This document shows, in pieces, positions 43,500 to 55,887 of a stretch of DNA of 64,000 bases; within the stretch, counting starts at the first letter, position 1, and each line of letters begins with the position of its first letter. Position numbers and translations under genes: made by a program. Source of the stretch: Dioszegia crocea. Taxonomy: Eukaryota; Basidiomycota; Tremellomycetes; Tremellales; Bulleribasidiaceae. Below the pieces are notes generated by a model. The model saw nothing but the letters and a program-made list of their open reading frames with translations, did no database searches and was not told where the DNA came from. Location of the stretch: the NCBI GenBank assembly GCA_001600615.1, contig BCKK01000007.1:1084431-1148430 (forward strand), written 5' to 3'.

Positions 43500-46400
43500 A
43501 TGGCTGACATGCAGCCTTATGACAGCGCGGATCTGCTCGCGGCCACCATGTCACTCCCTTCTCATGGGTCGACAGCCCCCACAATAACATCGCCATTACT
43601 AGCCTGGCCCTCTTTACCCAAATCCCGATCTCCCCTTTCCACACCCCCAGCCTCAGCCGCAATATACGACAATACCATCTCATCCATCTACTCCCGACAG
43701 ACCAATCTCGCATCTTCGCATAGCCTCACTTCCAGCTTGGCACGGTCGGATAGCTGGAATCAGGGTGATAAGAAAGGGAAAGGCAGGGCGGTACCTGAGT
43801 CAGCTGTTGAGGATTTCGAAGCGGACAGGTCGGGAAGGAATTACGCCCCGCCCAAGAAGCCATTATCACCTCATCAGCTATCACGCATAGCTCAGTCATT
43901 CGGTATCGTCGTACCATCCCTCCCACCCCCATCACCTGGCTCGACCTCATCACCCTCGGCTGGACCATCGCGCCTCCGCCTCGATCCCCCTTCCCGCGCA
44001 TCCCCATTCCTCCTTACCGTCATTCCTCCACTTTCGCTCTTATCGCTCAAATCCATCTCGGGCGATGAGGCGGATAAGCGAGCGCGAAAGTGGAGGAGGG
44101 GCAGACTTATCTCCTTACAACCTACCTTTGCCGGTATGCTCGTTGCAATAGCCCGAGAGTTTGGTCTGCCAAATACGACCGGGCTTCAAGTCTATATGGG
44201 CTCCACCAGCCTCTCGAGCGCAAGTAGCGCTGCGTCATTCTCATCCGATGACCCATCCGGCCCCCAGATATCATCCCAATCTTGGTCGAGCCTCTTCGGA
44301 CCACATCTTTCGGCAACATCTACCAGACCCACCACTCCTTCCGAAACACCTACAAAACCTTCCGGATCACTCGGTCGAGATATCGCCTTCCCCCTCTCAC
44401 CCTTATCTCTCGTCGAGAAAAAACTGGAGCTCGCTCGAACACAACAGCACAGGCTCAAACATGCCTTCTCGGCTGAACCACCCCGATCCGCTCCTCTCGT
44501 CCCGCCCACCACTCATTTCCCACCTACACCACCTCTCACAGCCCTACCGAGCCCCAATCCCCTTATCGGCACAATCGAGTTCGACCTAGATCCAGAATTG
44601 GCCACCTGGTATCCAGAATACAGGCGAAACGGGCGATACCGGAAACCATCCTCGTCGTCCGAAAGCGGGATCAGGCCTCTCCGTCTTCCGCGGGAACTCT
44701 CCTCTAGTCCCGCATTCTTGCGTCAGACCAAATCTAGAGCGGAGACTCTGCGGGATTCGGACGGATTCGACTTCGGGTCTGGCGAAACGACGCTGAATGA
44801 CCACGATGAGGACGGGGCGAGGGACGGTGGATTCTTGGCGATCAGATCCAGGGCGGAAGGACGGAGATTGAGCGTGAAGCGCGCTGCGAGTCGAGGTGGG
44901 ATGCGCTCGACTGCCGGGAGTTTCGGGGAGCTAGATGCGGATGCGTCGTTTGGAAGTGGCAGTAGTCGAGGAAGCGGAGAGGAGGCTCGCGTGCCAGAGA
45001 TTATGCTCCACGCGCGTGCGCCGAGTGGGGACGAAATGTTCAGAGGCGAAGAGGACGATTTGCTTGCTAGTCCGATTGCACTAGATGGGATGTTGGCGCC
45101 GGAGAGGCTAAGAGAGGAGGGCAAGCGCGGAAGTGCAATGGTCATGAGTGAGCAATTGGACGATCTGGAAAGGAGTAAGTTTCTCCTTCAGCGGTATGAA
45201 ATCTATGCTGATCCCCAGTCATGCGTCAGCTATCACCCCGTGATATCCGCCTCACCTCTCCTCGGATGCTCACACCCCGCATGGCTGCCAAAGTAGCCAC
45301 AGGCCCCTCGGCAGTCCCTTTCCCGGCAGATCCAAGGACGGCCCGAGTACCCACTTCCTCCCTCGCCCGAAACCCAGTTCTCACCAACGCCTCCTCTTCG
45401 TCTCTCCCCCTCCCCATGACATCGAGAAACGCGTCCACTCTCACAGTTGACACTATCGCGACCCAATCCTCCGTGCCATCTTTCGACGCCACGACGCTCT
45501 CCCGACCCCCTCTCGAGGCTGAGTATCTAGACGCAGGTCTACCCATCCCCGCATGGCCCGCTGTACCCTTTGCCAAGTTGTCCGAATCACCCGGATCACC
45601 AGGAAGCATCCATGATTTCTTCCGATCGCAACCTGCTGTTGATCCAAGCACACCCGTTTCCCCCGAAACTCTCATGCGGATGAAATTACCCTCACCGCCC
45701 GATGTCCCCGGTCGAGCACCTCGTCGACCGAACCGTCCACCCAGCCCCGAACTGGCTGGAAGTTCCATACCGCACCATTCCCTCCCTTCTGAATTCGTCG
45801 ATCACCTGAATCGATCTCCGGGTGTCAATGGCAATACGCCCGACAGTCCTGCCCGTCACAAATCGCGCTCGGGGAGCATCAGCCTGAAGGGTCTGAAACA
45901 TATGGGTTCCAAAAACTTTGGGTGGAAGCGCTCTGAGCACGAGAAACAACCCCCACCTGCTCTTCCACTTGTGCCCCGTAGAACGGAGGAGGATGACAGG
46001 CCGGTCGGGTTGTTTGGGATGGGCGATAAGCTGTCGCCGAAGGATTCATCCTTCCCTTCAGTCGGTCGATCACTTTCGGGCACAGCGTCGGAATTTGGGC
46101 GTCTTCCTATGCCTGACTCCGCTCCTTCGGTCACCACACTCCCTACCAAGGGCAAAGACACCTCTTTCTCACGGTGGAACCCCTTCGGATCGAAAAAGAG
46201 CCATAACCCCCCCGACTCTCCTAGATCCACTGGCCATCCCGAGTCGAGCCACAGCCACAAAGACCGTACATCCAAGGCCAGTCGTCGACACCCATCAATT
46301 GACCACCGGACGATCGGGTCACCCGTATCCGGCAGTCTGACTCGTCAGCCACATCAGCAGTCCCCCTCCATGTCGTCCGTGGCTAGTCGGGGTCGCCCCA

Positions 46401-46690
46401 GTCTACCTGAACTGTCAAGTAGCGCCACTACGCACACGCTCGCTAGTGAGGCGGATGATCATGCTCCCGTCAGCCCAAGAGGACCGGGTCATACGTCAGG
46501 ATCCATGTCCCCTAGGTCTGTCAAGCGGAAACCTGTCCCACCGCCTTTAGATCAAATGCCGATGGTGCGCAGTAGCGAAGATGACGTGAGGGGGATGAAG
46601 GGAAGTTTGAGTATGGGCAGTGTGGCTAGTTTTGGGATTGATGAGAAGAGAAGTGCAGTGGGGCTGGGTCTGGGAGTTAGGGCTGTGTAA
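43500..46690 (+). CDS. Large disordered protein of unknown function
   Basis: Two exons, 43500-45174 and 45219-46690, join in phase (A|TC) to 1048 aa. The sequence is mostly Ser/Pro/Arg-rich and predicted disordered, with many SP and RxxS sites suggesting kinase regulation. An ordered patch lies near residues 180-235: FLLTVIPPLSLLSLKSISGD, then GRLISLQPTFAGMLVAIARE. Another candidate is around LIGTIEFDLDPELATWYPEY. I recognise no named domain. It resembles basidiomycete-specific regulatory or polarity proteins only in composition. The gene model itself is well supported by one intron and two very long frames. Confidence 0.75.
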
Positions 46691-46995
46691 TCTATGGGGA
46701 ATATCTGTTAGTGGGTCTTATCTTTGTATCTGATCTTATGTTGCATCTAGCACGACTCACTGTGGTAGTTGAAGTATGTGCGATCGGATCAGATTGTGGT
46801 CGCGCGACCTGGTCCTGCGACTTCGAGTATCGGACCGCGGACCGGATCTCGGAAGAAGCTTTGCGCTTTGGTTCTTCCGACACACACACACTCGTCATGG
46901 CATCTCGCACGGCCCTCTTTCAGGGGTATAATTATGCACTGACTGCCTGATCTCCTTCCTCTTCTACATATTGCTCACCGCACTCGAGATCTGAT
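46691..46995. other. Intergenic, no gene seen
   Basis: 3' flank of the disordered gene and upstream region of the next. An ATG at 46897 opens only an 18-codon frame. Confidence 0.45.
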
Positions 46996-48518
46996 ATGCA
47001 GCCTTCGAATTCGACCATCCAAGGTGATGCTGGCGAAGGTTCACGGTGGCCGGAGCGATCCTTAGGGACGTCGACAGGATCCGCTGAAGGCAATGCGGGG
47101 TGAGTTGATGCAGATGGTCCAGCGCGTGCGGACTTGCTGTCGGACGATAGTCGCTGACCTACGCAGAACGCTCGAAGCAGGTCGGGCGCCCAATGACGAC
47201 GCCTCCGCGATCAGCTCGGATGCCCAGATCGTCATCAAACCTGGTGACGAGGCCACAGTCACTCTCATTCTGAAGGAGATGCTGGCATATTCTTGGGAGA
47301 GCGGGTCAGTGGAACGACTCAAAGCCCACTACAAAAAGAAAGTGAGTGACATGTTGTGGATCGCCATAATGCCGGCCCATTGCGCTGACGCTCATTTACA
47401 GATTCCAAAGGTCCGCGGCAGTCGCAAAACCTCGTCGATCATCGCAAACTATAGGGCACATTTTCAGGCACATTGTCCTGGATACCGCAAGCGGTGTAAC
47501 CCCGCAAAGGGAGCTTCGACCGAAGCCACTCCCGACTCGGGTGACGAGGTCGAGGAAGAGGCTCCTGGGCCATCAAACAGAACTTCCGCGCGATTGGCAG
47601 GACTCCCCGCGTCTCAGATCGCGTCGGGTGACCTTCCTCAAACCGGCACGGGAAACGTCGAGAAGATGCACCAGCCGGCTACATCATCTCATTCAGGCGG
47701 ACAAGAGACAATCAAGTGAGTACATGCGTGCTGGAGCAAGGGTGAGCTGAGAGTGCAGACAAGGTCAATCCTCGGGCGCCGCCTCTGTTATTCCTGGTGA
47801 GACTCGTGACTCTCACTATAGCTCTCAAGCTGACGAGTGCAAGCGTCCGCATCGCACCATCGGATGGATGCACAATCGGCTGCCACACCCTTAATAGACC
47901 ATGCCGACTTGCAGTCCAGCAATCGCCAGGAAATGCATAACGATATCACCGCTAAGTCGAGATCAGCGAGTGAGTGCCACTTGACTGCACTTGCCCGCTG
48001 TCATCTTCCCTGACTACAGCTAAAAATCTATAGGTTCAAGCACGGCGCAGCCCACGTCTGCAGCCAGCCCGTCAACAACCCCATCCAGTACTACTCCACC
48101 CGGCGCAGATCTCGGCAATGCCATGAGCGTCCTTCAAAGAGCATCGGACGAGCTCAAGGTCGCGCGACAAGATCTAAAGCGCAAAGGTGAAGATTTGGAG
48201 GAGGGCAAGGCGTCACTAAAGAAGGAGAAGAAGGTACGTCTACTTTTCTGCCGTCGAGGCTCAGGTCCGCCTCTTCTCCACATGTTCTGCCATCTGTACA
48301 TGTTCGAGCCTGGAATATATGCTGATTCTATCCAGCTGAGGATGGATAGCGAGAGAGAGAGCAAAGACTCGGGCGAGCTCGTCGAACAGCTGCAGAAGGA
48401 GCGGGACGACCTGAAGGCGGAATTGGCAACAGCAAGGCGGATGTTGAGCACGTTCAAGTCAGACGTCAAGGCCAAGTTCGCAGCACGCATGAACGGCTGG
48501 GAGGATATGTTTCAGTAA
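46996..48518 (+). CDS. Unknown protein with C-terminal coiled coil
   Basis: Multiple exons join in phase from ATG 46996 (MQPSNSTIQGDAG). Exon 1 ends at 47099, and later junctions are at 47341/47402, about 47716/47759 and in the coiled-coil part. The first half has a compact patch: VTLILKEMLAYSWESGSVER, LKAHYKKKIPKV, and RGSRKTSSIIANYRAHFQAH. The middle is Ser/Thr-rich. The end is a coiled coil (SVLQRASDELKVARQDLKRK, then ELVEQLQKERDDLKAELATA) stopping at TAA 48518. No domain is recognised. The basic patch and coiled coil would suit a DNA-binding or scaffold protein, but that is inference. Confidence 0.6.
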
Positions 48519-49945
48519 AGGTGATACGTTACAAGTATATGCAACCACATCATGTTCAGAATCTAGAATTCAGCATGCAGTATGGGAACATTCGGTGGTT
48601 GACGTAGTCAGCGACATTTCGACGTCAAATGATGCTGGGCAGCTGGAGATTCCCTGCATCCACCTGCATACCATACATATGTACTCAGAGTAGAAGTCAG
48701 GACAGGCTACGCGGTGTGTCAATAATCCTAAAGCTGTCTACCTCCCACTGGGCACTTTGGACTGGTCCATCACCTGCTCCGCCGTGCTGAATCCGCCAGG
48801 AACCCGATTGTGGAGCATCGACTTGAGGACGTCGAGAGAAGGGAGATCGTCGCCCCAGACTCAGGTGTTCTGGGTATCGAACGAGACGTGGAATTGTTTG
48901 GCTGTCATAGTCAGCTTTGTGCCTGATGGATGAATGAAGCATCCAAAGACAGTGATGATGGTGAGGGTGTAGGTGTAGGCTAAAGAGAGACTCCCACTAA
49001 GGGGGATTGATGAAGTTCTGCAAAGCGCCGTACAAGTGCGACGACACGCCGCGGTCGGGTGAGGTGTCCAAAAGGTGGCAAGCGAGGTGCCGAACGGAGG
49101 CTATGAAGTGAACCTGCAAAATCAGCCTTCGCCCGAACATCGGCGGGAGATAAGCAAGGTGTCAATGTTAGACGCGGATTTAGATGAGGTCGGACTGACC
49201 ATGGTGCTGGATGATCCTAAATGGGTTTGAAAGTAGTAGAAGTCGGTGGTGATTGGCCTAAATGGGATGGTGATGGCGAAAAAAGCCTTGTGACCTGTTG
49301 ACCTTAGTTAGTCGAACTGAGTGAGGTCGAATTGACGCTATGACGTCGAATTGCGTGTGATCAGAAAGCGAACGGGACCTCAGATTCCTCGCTTGCCGGT
49401 CCAGACTGAGTAGCCGAGCTGACCCAAAGGACGTCTTCCAAGTCCATCAGGTACAAGTACGCAGATGACGAGGTGGCGATAGCGGCTAAGCTGGCCAAGG
49501 TATCTTCAAAAGGCACGAGGGCTAGATTAGCACCCAAAAGCAGAGCCGGTCACAGGACCTGACGATCCGGGATGTAGGCGGTCGGCCGTATTACCCTAAG
49601 CTCATATCACTCATACGAGCGGTAGCACATCTCAGTCAGATCACCGGCTGGGGCCGAATGGAACATGGCTACCGCAAAGCCCAGATTGTCGAATGCCCTG
49701 CTTGCCTTTACTGATCAGTGCATTTGATGCGAGACGCCCAGAACTGATTGACGCTCGCAAGCCCCTTTGAAACTTCGCGAGCAGTATCCCATGACATCTG
49801 ATGTGAATATCAGATGATCGATGGTTCATCAAGCGTTGCTCACAATACTGAAATCCTGAAACTGCACAACCCAACCTAACGTCTATCCTCAGCGCCCGCA
49901 CCCGAGCCCAAACACGTGAATCCCTCCTTCCATCGCCCACCCTCG
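48519..49945. other. Gene-poor stretch with an ATX1 remnant
   Basis: Apart from the ATX1 pseudogene at 48738-48902, no coding region or RNA is supported. A possible remnant of the missing upstream exon lies near 49000-49060 (minus) but is too degraded to claim. Confidence 0.4.
48738..48902 (-). pseudogene. Decayed ATX1 copy, last exon
   Basis: On the minus strand, after GCTGACTATGACAG (an intact branch and acceptor), the frame reads KQFHVSFDTQNT, a TGA stop, VWGDDLPSLDVLKSML and then EQVMDQSKVPSGR with a final TAG. It aligns along its length to the last exon of the intact gene at 49946 (SFHVSLETQKVVVWGQSLPS, EEVMDAAKLPVLA). The in-frame stop and the missing metal-binding exon mark it as non-functional. 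Confidence 0.75.
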
Positions 49946-50443
49946 CTATGCCAGCACTGGTAGCTTGGCCGCATCCATCACTTCCTCCTTCGCCTGAATC
50001 GCCTTGCCCGTCTTCGCGATCTTTTCGGTTATGTTGTCGAAGGAGGGTAGGGATTGACCCCAGACGACGACTTTCTGGGTTTCGAGGGAGACGTGGAAGG
50101 AATTTGCTAGGTGGAGTCAGCTATGTTTCAGTTGGGACGAGTGCATCAGGACTAAGGTGCAGATCCCACATGGGGAGGGGCTCGTACCGCATCAGCAGAG
50201 GGGAGTAGGGGATCTGAAGACATGCTTAGGGGAGCGGAAAGGAAAGCTGTGCACTTACGCGCTAGCACATTCTTTGTCAAGACCCTATTGATCGCTCCTG
50301 AACATCCTCCGCAAGTCATCTTGACATCATATAGATAGGCTGGGTGTTCGGGAGAGGCGGTGGGTTTGGGTACGGCGGCCTGCAGGGCATTAGTCATGGT
50401 GGAAACGCGCAGTCGATGGCTTGGAGGAAAGACTCACGCTCAT
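49946..50443 (-). CDS. ATX1: Copper metallochaperone ATX1
   Basis: Three exons (50443-50438, 50379-50259, 50106-49946) join in phase to 95 aa. The first coding exon is only ATG AGC. The HMA fold is clear: YLYDVKMTCGGCSGAINRVL contains the copper ligand motif M-x-C-x-x-C. Next is VSLETQKVVVWGQSLP and the lysine-bearing helix EKIAKTGKAIQ. Atx1 carries Cu(I) in the cytosol to the Golgi P-type ATPase Ccc2 for loading multicopper oxidases such as Fet3 and laccase. A frame opening at ATG 50397 is an artefact of reading through intron 1. The neighbouring pseudogene at 48738 shows that the gene was once duplicated. Confidence 0.93.
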
Positions 50444-50842
50444 TTCGTCCCGATTCAAAGTAGTTGGCTGAGTCAAGGTAGTGGTATGGACGGCACGCTG
50501 AGTCTGTTTGCCAGGATCTCGAGGTGTGTAGATTCGTAGATGCAACGAAGAGATGGCAGTGCAATCCAAGGCTGATCAACAGTCGCCTTCGGCCGAAATA
50601 AGGTTTCGGTTACGCCCGGCCGAAAGTGGCACCATGGGGGTATGTTTCAGAATCTGGCAATATTGTCTTCAGGACGCAGCAAGGCTGGAGGGGTACTAGG
50701 CGCAGCACAGGATGCGAATAGCGCTCATCAACAGCGCAGATATCATCTATACATATTTCGTAAAAGATCGTTAATCAGGCAGATATGGAAAGATGGGTAA
50801 AACGTAAAGATACCCCCAAAAGATCGTCCTCGTTCATCATGA
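50444..50842. other. Intergenic, no gene seen
   Basis: Upstream of ATX1 and downstream of the chitinase-like gene; no supported feature. Confidence 0.45.
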
Positions 50843-53820
50843 TCACGCTCTCGAAGTTGCCATAATCGAAGGCGCGTCCTAGTTCATCAGCAAAGAGCGC
50901 TTCGGGTTACAAGGAAAGAACAATAAAACTCACCGTTGTCCATTCCCAGAACATCACACCTCCATTCCAACCCATACTTCTCGCCTGTTTCACACACACA
51001 TTCAAATCTTGAGGACTCATGTATCTGAATCAGATCAGCAATGCTCTTGAATGATCTGCCGAGATCTGAAGCAGACTCACCCGTTGCTTGCTTTCCCGGC
51101 GTCGAGAGGTTTACCAATGACAATCTTGTCAAGGGGTACCTTAGCGTACGAGTTCATCTCCATCACACTGGTTCCGGGCCAGTAACCGCCACTCTGGGTG
51201 ATGAGGGACTGGAAATGTCAGCAACGCCTGATATCGAGATGAAAGACAACTCACAGTACAGTCAGTGTAGACTCCATCACCCTGGTTGTAGAACTGCATG
51301 TTGTAGAAGTCGATACCGTCTCCAGCAGATTGATGAATTTTGACATAGGCTCCAGACCGATAAGCGGCCGAAGAGGTGAACCAGGGTGCGACCGGTGCGT
51401 GCGAGATAAGGTAAGGCCGAGGCAGTAGTCGTCGCAACTCCTTCTGGAAGGCTGATCGGGTTAGCTATTGTGCTTGCGAAAGCGACGATTAACTTACGAA
51501 TCAACCAAGCTTCAGCCTTATCGCTATTCATAGCTCCCATATCCTCATAGTCGATGTCTACACCATCGAATTGATAGTCCACGACAAACTTGGCGAGTTG
51601 CTGAGCAGTCGCCAAGGGGTCTCTGCCCATTGTTGTCGGTTGGTCGGTGGATCCGAAAGCGGATACCATGAGTGCGATACCGGCGTTGTGGTATGAGGTA
51701 AGCACCTTTTGACGGTCGGCTGCTGGCATCCATGTCCACATTTGAGCATTCTGTAACGTCAGCGATGAGGCAGTCGGACATGGAATAGAAGCGACTTACG
51801 TCAACGGGTCCTTGGTCCGATAGCCAGAATGCGAGGATGAATCTGTTGAAGGACTTAAGGGTAGATACATCCGGCATAGAGAACAGCCAGTCTGGACCAT
51901 CAGCTCTGAATAAATAGGAAGAGTGATAGCTTACAATCTGAGTAGATGACATAGTGAGGTGCAGAGTAGCTAGCTACGGCAGAAGGAGTAGCGGTGACGA
52001 CGCCCTCAGTCGCAACGCTTGTCGTGCTGATTTTGCTAATGGTGATAGCCGAGGCGTCAATGACTGAGAGCGTCTTACTGGGGTTAGTGAGGTTCGCCAG
52101 AACTTCATTGGAGGCACTAATAGTCGCCGCGATGAGAGCTTGCGTGGGGAGACCGATAGAGTCCGAGGTGGAGGTAGTTGTCGTGATGGTTGTCGTAGTA
52201 GATGATCCTGCGGAAGATGTAGGCGCGGCAGTGCTGGATGCAGACCAAGACGAAGCTGATATGTCAGTTGGAGTGAGGAGTCCATGGGCTGGTAGGACAT
52301 ACGTTTGGGAGCTGCGGCTAGATTGTTTCCAATTGCCGAAGCTGGCGAGCCGGTGGCAGATGATGCAGCGGTAGAGTGGGATCCCGAGTGACTGCTGCGA
52401 TTGATCAGCTGAAAGTCAAAAGCGGGAGACTTTGCCTGACATACCTTGACGCATCTTCCCATTCCTCACAATCGTCATCCAACGCACTCGCACTCGGGCT
52501 AGCGGTCACACTGGCACTAGTAGTGGAGGCGGCTGGAGAAGGCGTAACGGCAGCAAGGGCATTGCCTAGGGCCGAACTCGTAGCAAGAACACTGGAGCCA
52601 GGCGTTGTAGAGTGCTTGGTAGACGAGCTGGGGTGTCAGCTTTCTGCAATATTTGTGAAGTCGAGTTGAATAGCAAGACTCACGCGGTATCATCTTCCTC
52701 CTCTACCCAAACTTCCTCTTCCCACTCTACACATTCTTCTCCCTGCTCATTGATGAAGGTCGATGTGGGGACTGGGGAAGTACCGGTTGACGCCATCGAT
52801 GGCGAGAGTGGGGGTGCAGTAGTTGTCGAGCCGGCATTTTGTGTGGTGCTTGTTGTCGTAGGTGAGGCTGTAGGTGAGGCTTTTGGCGTAGAGGCAGCGA
52901 CGGGGGAAGCCTGAACTGGAGGGGCTTGACTAGGTTGTGCGGCGACTGGCGATGGAGCAGGGGAGGGGGAGGAGGGAGACATAGGACTGGGAGCGGCCTG
53001 CTGTGCGACAGACCAGGTCCATACGCAGCCTACTGTGGAGCCTTGGTCGCTGCTCTGTAAGGCCAAGTCTCTCCAGAGATGTTAAGAGGAACTCACGAGC
53101 AAACGATGTTATCGCCTGAGCATTGTCTAACAACTATCCAATCGTTCCAGTTGCATTCTATCCCATTAGCTTTAGGTCTACGGTCTCATTGACTGGAGAC
53201 TCACGCTTCAAAGTCATACCATCACATCGCCAGTCTCCCTGGTTGCACATCGTAACCGCGACCGGCGCGGCTTTGTAGTTATTCGCATCGAGCGTAGGGG
53301 CTGGTGAAGGAGAGGCGGGAGCGGGAGCGGGTACAGCTTCGACCTGTACAGCAGGATCTGACGAGCTGACAACAAAGACGCCATTAGGCGCAGGTGCAGC
53401 GTCGGTCGACCCGCTTCCAGAGTCCGATGCCTCAACCGAGATAGCGCTCAGCGCTTTGGACAGGGCCGGAGTAACGACATCCTCAATCGCATCCTTCACC
53501 ACCTCCCCTACTTCATTCTGCGCCTGTGCAGACGATTCAGCAATGAGTCGCTGTGCGTCTGGGTTGGCGGCAGCAGTGGTATCGCTTACTGCAGAACCGG
53601 ACGTCGCGTTACTCTCATCTGAATCGGCGCGTTTCCCTTGGATGACAGGAGAGCCACCAGTGACGATATTGCCATCACAGTCTGCCTGAGCGCGCCGGGC
53701 GTGGTGGCGTCGATGAACGGTTCGGATTCGCGCGGCATCGAGACGAGAGGGGAGGTGGCTGGCGGATGAGGAGTGGACGGCGGTGAGTAGGAGAAGGAAG
53801 AAGGGGGAGAGTGCGAGCAT
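50843..53820 (-). CDS. Secreted GH18 chitinase-like protein
   Basis: Spliced minus gene from ATG 53820 to TGA 50843-50845. It starts with a signal peptide (MLALSPFFLLLLTAVHSSSA). Next is a Cys-rich module (MCNQGDWRCDGMTLK, then ECNWNDWIVVRQC), possibly carbohydrate binding. Long Ser/Thr/Pro and acidic linkers follow. The C-terminal GH18 barrel includes YVIYSDYW and the catalytic signature FDGVDIDYED, with the proton-donor Glu in D-x-x-D-x-D-x-E, and ends with GWNGGVMFWEW and a short tail. It would hydrolyse chitin in the cell wall or outside. The linkers are probably O-glycosylated. No GPI signal is seen at the C-terminus. The family is sure; substrate preference is not. Confidence 0.88.
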
Positions 53821-54519
53821 TGTAGGATGAGTTATTGGGAAGTTATTGATCGTGATGAGATTCGTAGTGTGCGGCTGGCGCTACACTGTATGGTCGTTCA
53901 AGAAAATGAGCGTATGGGGTCGGGGAATGTCGTGTCGTGATCTTGCCTCGCAGAGGAAGACGGGAAGCTACTCGTCAAGAGAGCTGAACAAGAAATCAAC
54001 AAAGAGAGACAACAGGAAGAGCAAAGGACAATTGAACAGCTGTGATATTTCTGATCCTACATCGCGTCACATCCGCCGTGCTCGTCTCTGCCCTGTGCCA
54101 TAAAGATGGCGATGGATTTATTTTTACGCCTTTCCCTTCGGGACTTCGGCGGTGCCGTAATGTGCCGTGCCTGAGTCGCGTCGACGCGTTTCAGAAGTCC
54201 GTCACGCTTGTCACGCTATATGAAACGACCAAGTAGTGTTGTCATGCGTCGCTCCTCATACCGCCGCGCCGGAGCAAAGATAGACAGGATGAGGGCCTTC
54301 TTCAACCTTTGCGCAGGTGAAGAGATCACAAGGAGGCTTCGGTGTGAACGCTCAGCGAGTCTCAGCCAGCACTAACGGTCATTACGTGATTTCCACTGAT
54401 AACGATGACATTCCGCAAAATAAGCTTTTGCATAAAAGTTTTATGGCTGACTGGATCATACGTACCCACCGCAGCCGCCCTCAGCTGCATCTTGATCCCA
54501 TCACTCATCGGTATTCACC
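53821..54519. other. Intergenic region, divergent promoters
   Basis: Between the chitinase-like gene and the Cys-rich gene. One ACGCGT at 54184; nothing else supported. Confidence 0.45.
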
Positions 54520-55692
54520 ATGGAGAACGCCAGCGCCGTCAATACAGTCTGTACCGGTCCGAATTGCTCCGATCGGCGACTCGATAAATTCTGCGATAAG
54601 GGTTACTGCAGTCCATGCTGTAAAGCTACGGGCGGCTGTGGTCTCTCCCTCCACAGGTCTGCCACTTCCAACATTGCAGGGTCACAGTGCGTACCATCGC
54701 TAGTAATGAGACTTTGGCTGAACAGTCAGGTCTACCGCTGTCCTTGCTGGTCCCTGGATCCCATCTGCGGCAGATGTTGAGGCAGCTGAGATGTCGCTGC
54801 ACTCGACTGGGTCCAGTGATGAGGAAGAGGAAGAGGAAGAGGAAGAGGACGAAGACATGGAAGGAGATGCAGATGAAGATGAGGAAGAAGAAGACGACGA
54901 GGACGAGGATGAGGACGATGGCGACGATTCCGACACTTCATCCCTTGGACCTATGCCGAAATTCATCCCAGAAAGAAAGATGCTCGGAAGCGATCTACGG
55001 TCGGAATATTATGCCAGAAGGGAACGGAAGGAGTGGTATTACAAGCGTTATCAGCGGAGAAGACGGGAGCTGGACAAGATTCGGGCTGCGAAGCGACGAC
55101 AGTTTACTCTGATAGTGTGGGACACGGTGAGTGGATCACACCGCAGAGTACAATCGCATATCCGGACCTCTCCATTTGGCACATGCTGCTTCCTTCCAGG
55201 CTGGGCAGATGATCCAATATCAAACATCCATGTCGACAGGGAAGGGCTTCACATTGCTAGAGCACCCCGAAATGCACTCGGCGCTGGGATATAAAGAGGA
55301 TATAGACGACCCCAAGGCGGTCAAGTGGAATAAGCACGATCGAAGAACCAAAAAATGGGTAAGTCATGCTCGAAGCTTTCATCGGATTGACCATTATCTG
55401 TTATCCTTGGCCTCGCTAATGTCGGCAGGAAACTATCGACCTTACCACGTACATCTCCAATGATCGCGATATGATTTACCTCCTTACTCCGATCAATCTC
55501 TCGCCCGATGTAAGGTGCAAAAACCTCGCTAAGGCGATTCGGATACAAGATGATGCTTGGCTTAAGTGGCCACAAGACGATGACGATAGTGATGCGGAGT
55601 CCAGCATGTGCATAGGCAAACTGAGGGTGAAAGATGGGCGGAGTTACTATTCGGAGGAAGAGAATTACTACGGGATCGATGCGAATTGGTGA
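54520..55692 (+). CDS. Cys-rich plus acidic protein, unknown
   Basis: Four exons join in phase from ATG 54520. The N-terminus has a dense Cys cluster, CTGPNCSDRRLDKFCDKGYC followed by SPCCKATGGC, spaced like a zinc-binding knuckle seen in other basidiomycete proteins. Skipping an intron with acceptor at GAACAGTCAG gives a linker (STAVLAGPWIPSAADVEAAE). A run of about 40 Glu/Asp residues follows, then a basic helix (YARRERKEWYYKRYQRRRRE) and a C-terminal domain with LIVWDTAGQMIQYQ and DRDMIYLLTPINLS, ending IDANW at 55692. I do not know the family. Cys cluster, acidic run and basic helix together suggest a nuclear protein. Confidence 0.65.
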
Positions 55693-55887
55693 TCCGTTCG
55701 GGCGGAGATCCTTGACCATGTATGGCTCCGTGCTTTCCTTCTCAGGTAACATGTATGCTCGACCAGATTAAGCAGATATATGCAGTCAAATACCTCCCAT
55801 GGAACCGCGCCTGCCGCTGTATTACACTATACGAAACGCTCAATCGCTCAAGCCAGATCTGTCAACCTCCACCATCCCCCTCCCAGT

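Noticed and set aside
50152..50397. ATX1 reading frame starting at ATG 50397
   Set aside because: It reads through introns on both sides; splicing from ATG 50443 with a 6-nt exon restores the full protein and uses better signals.
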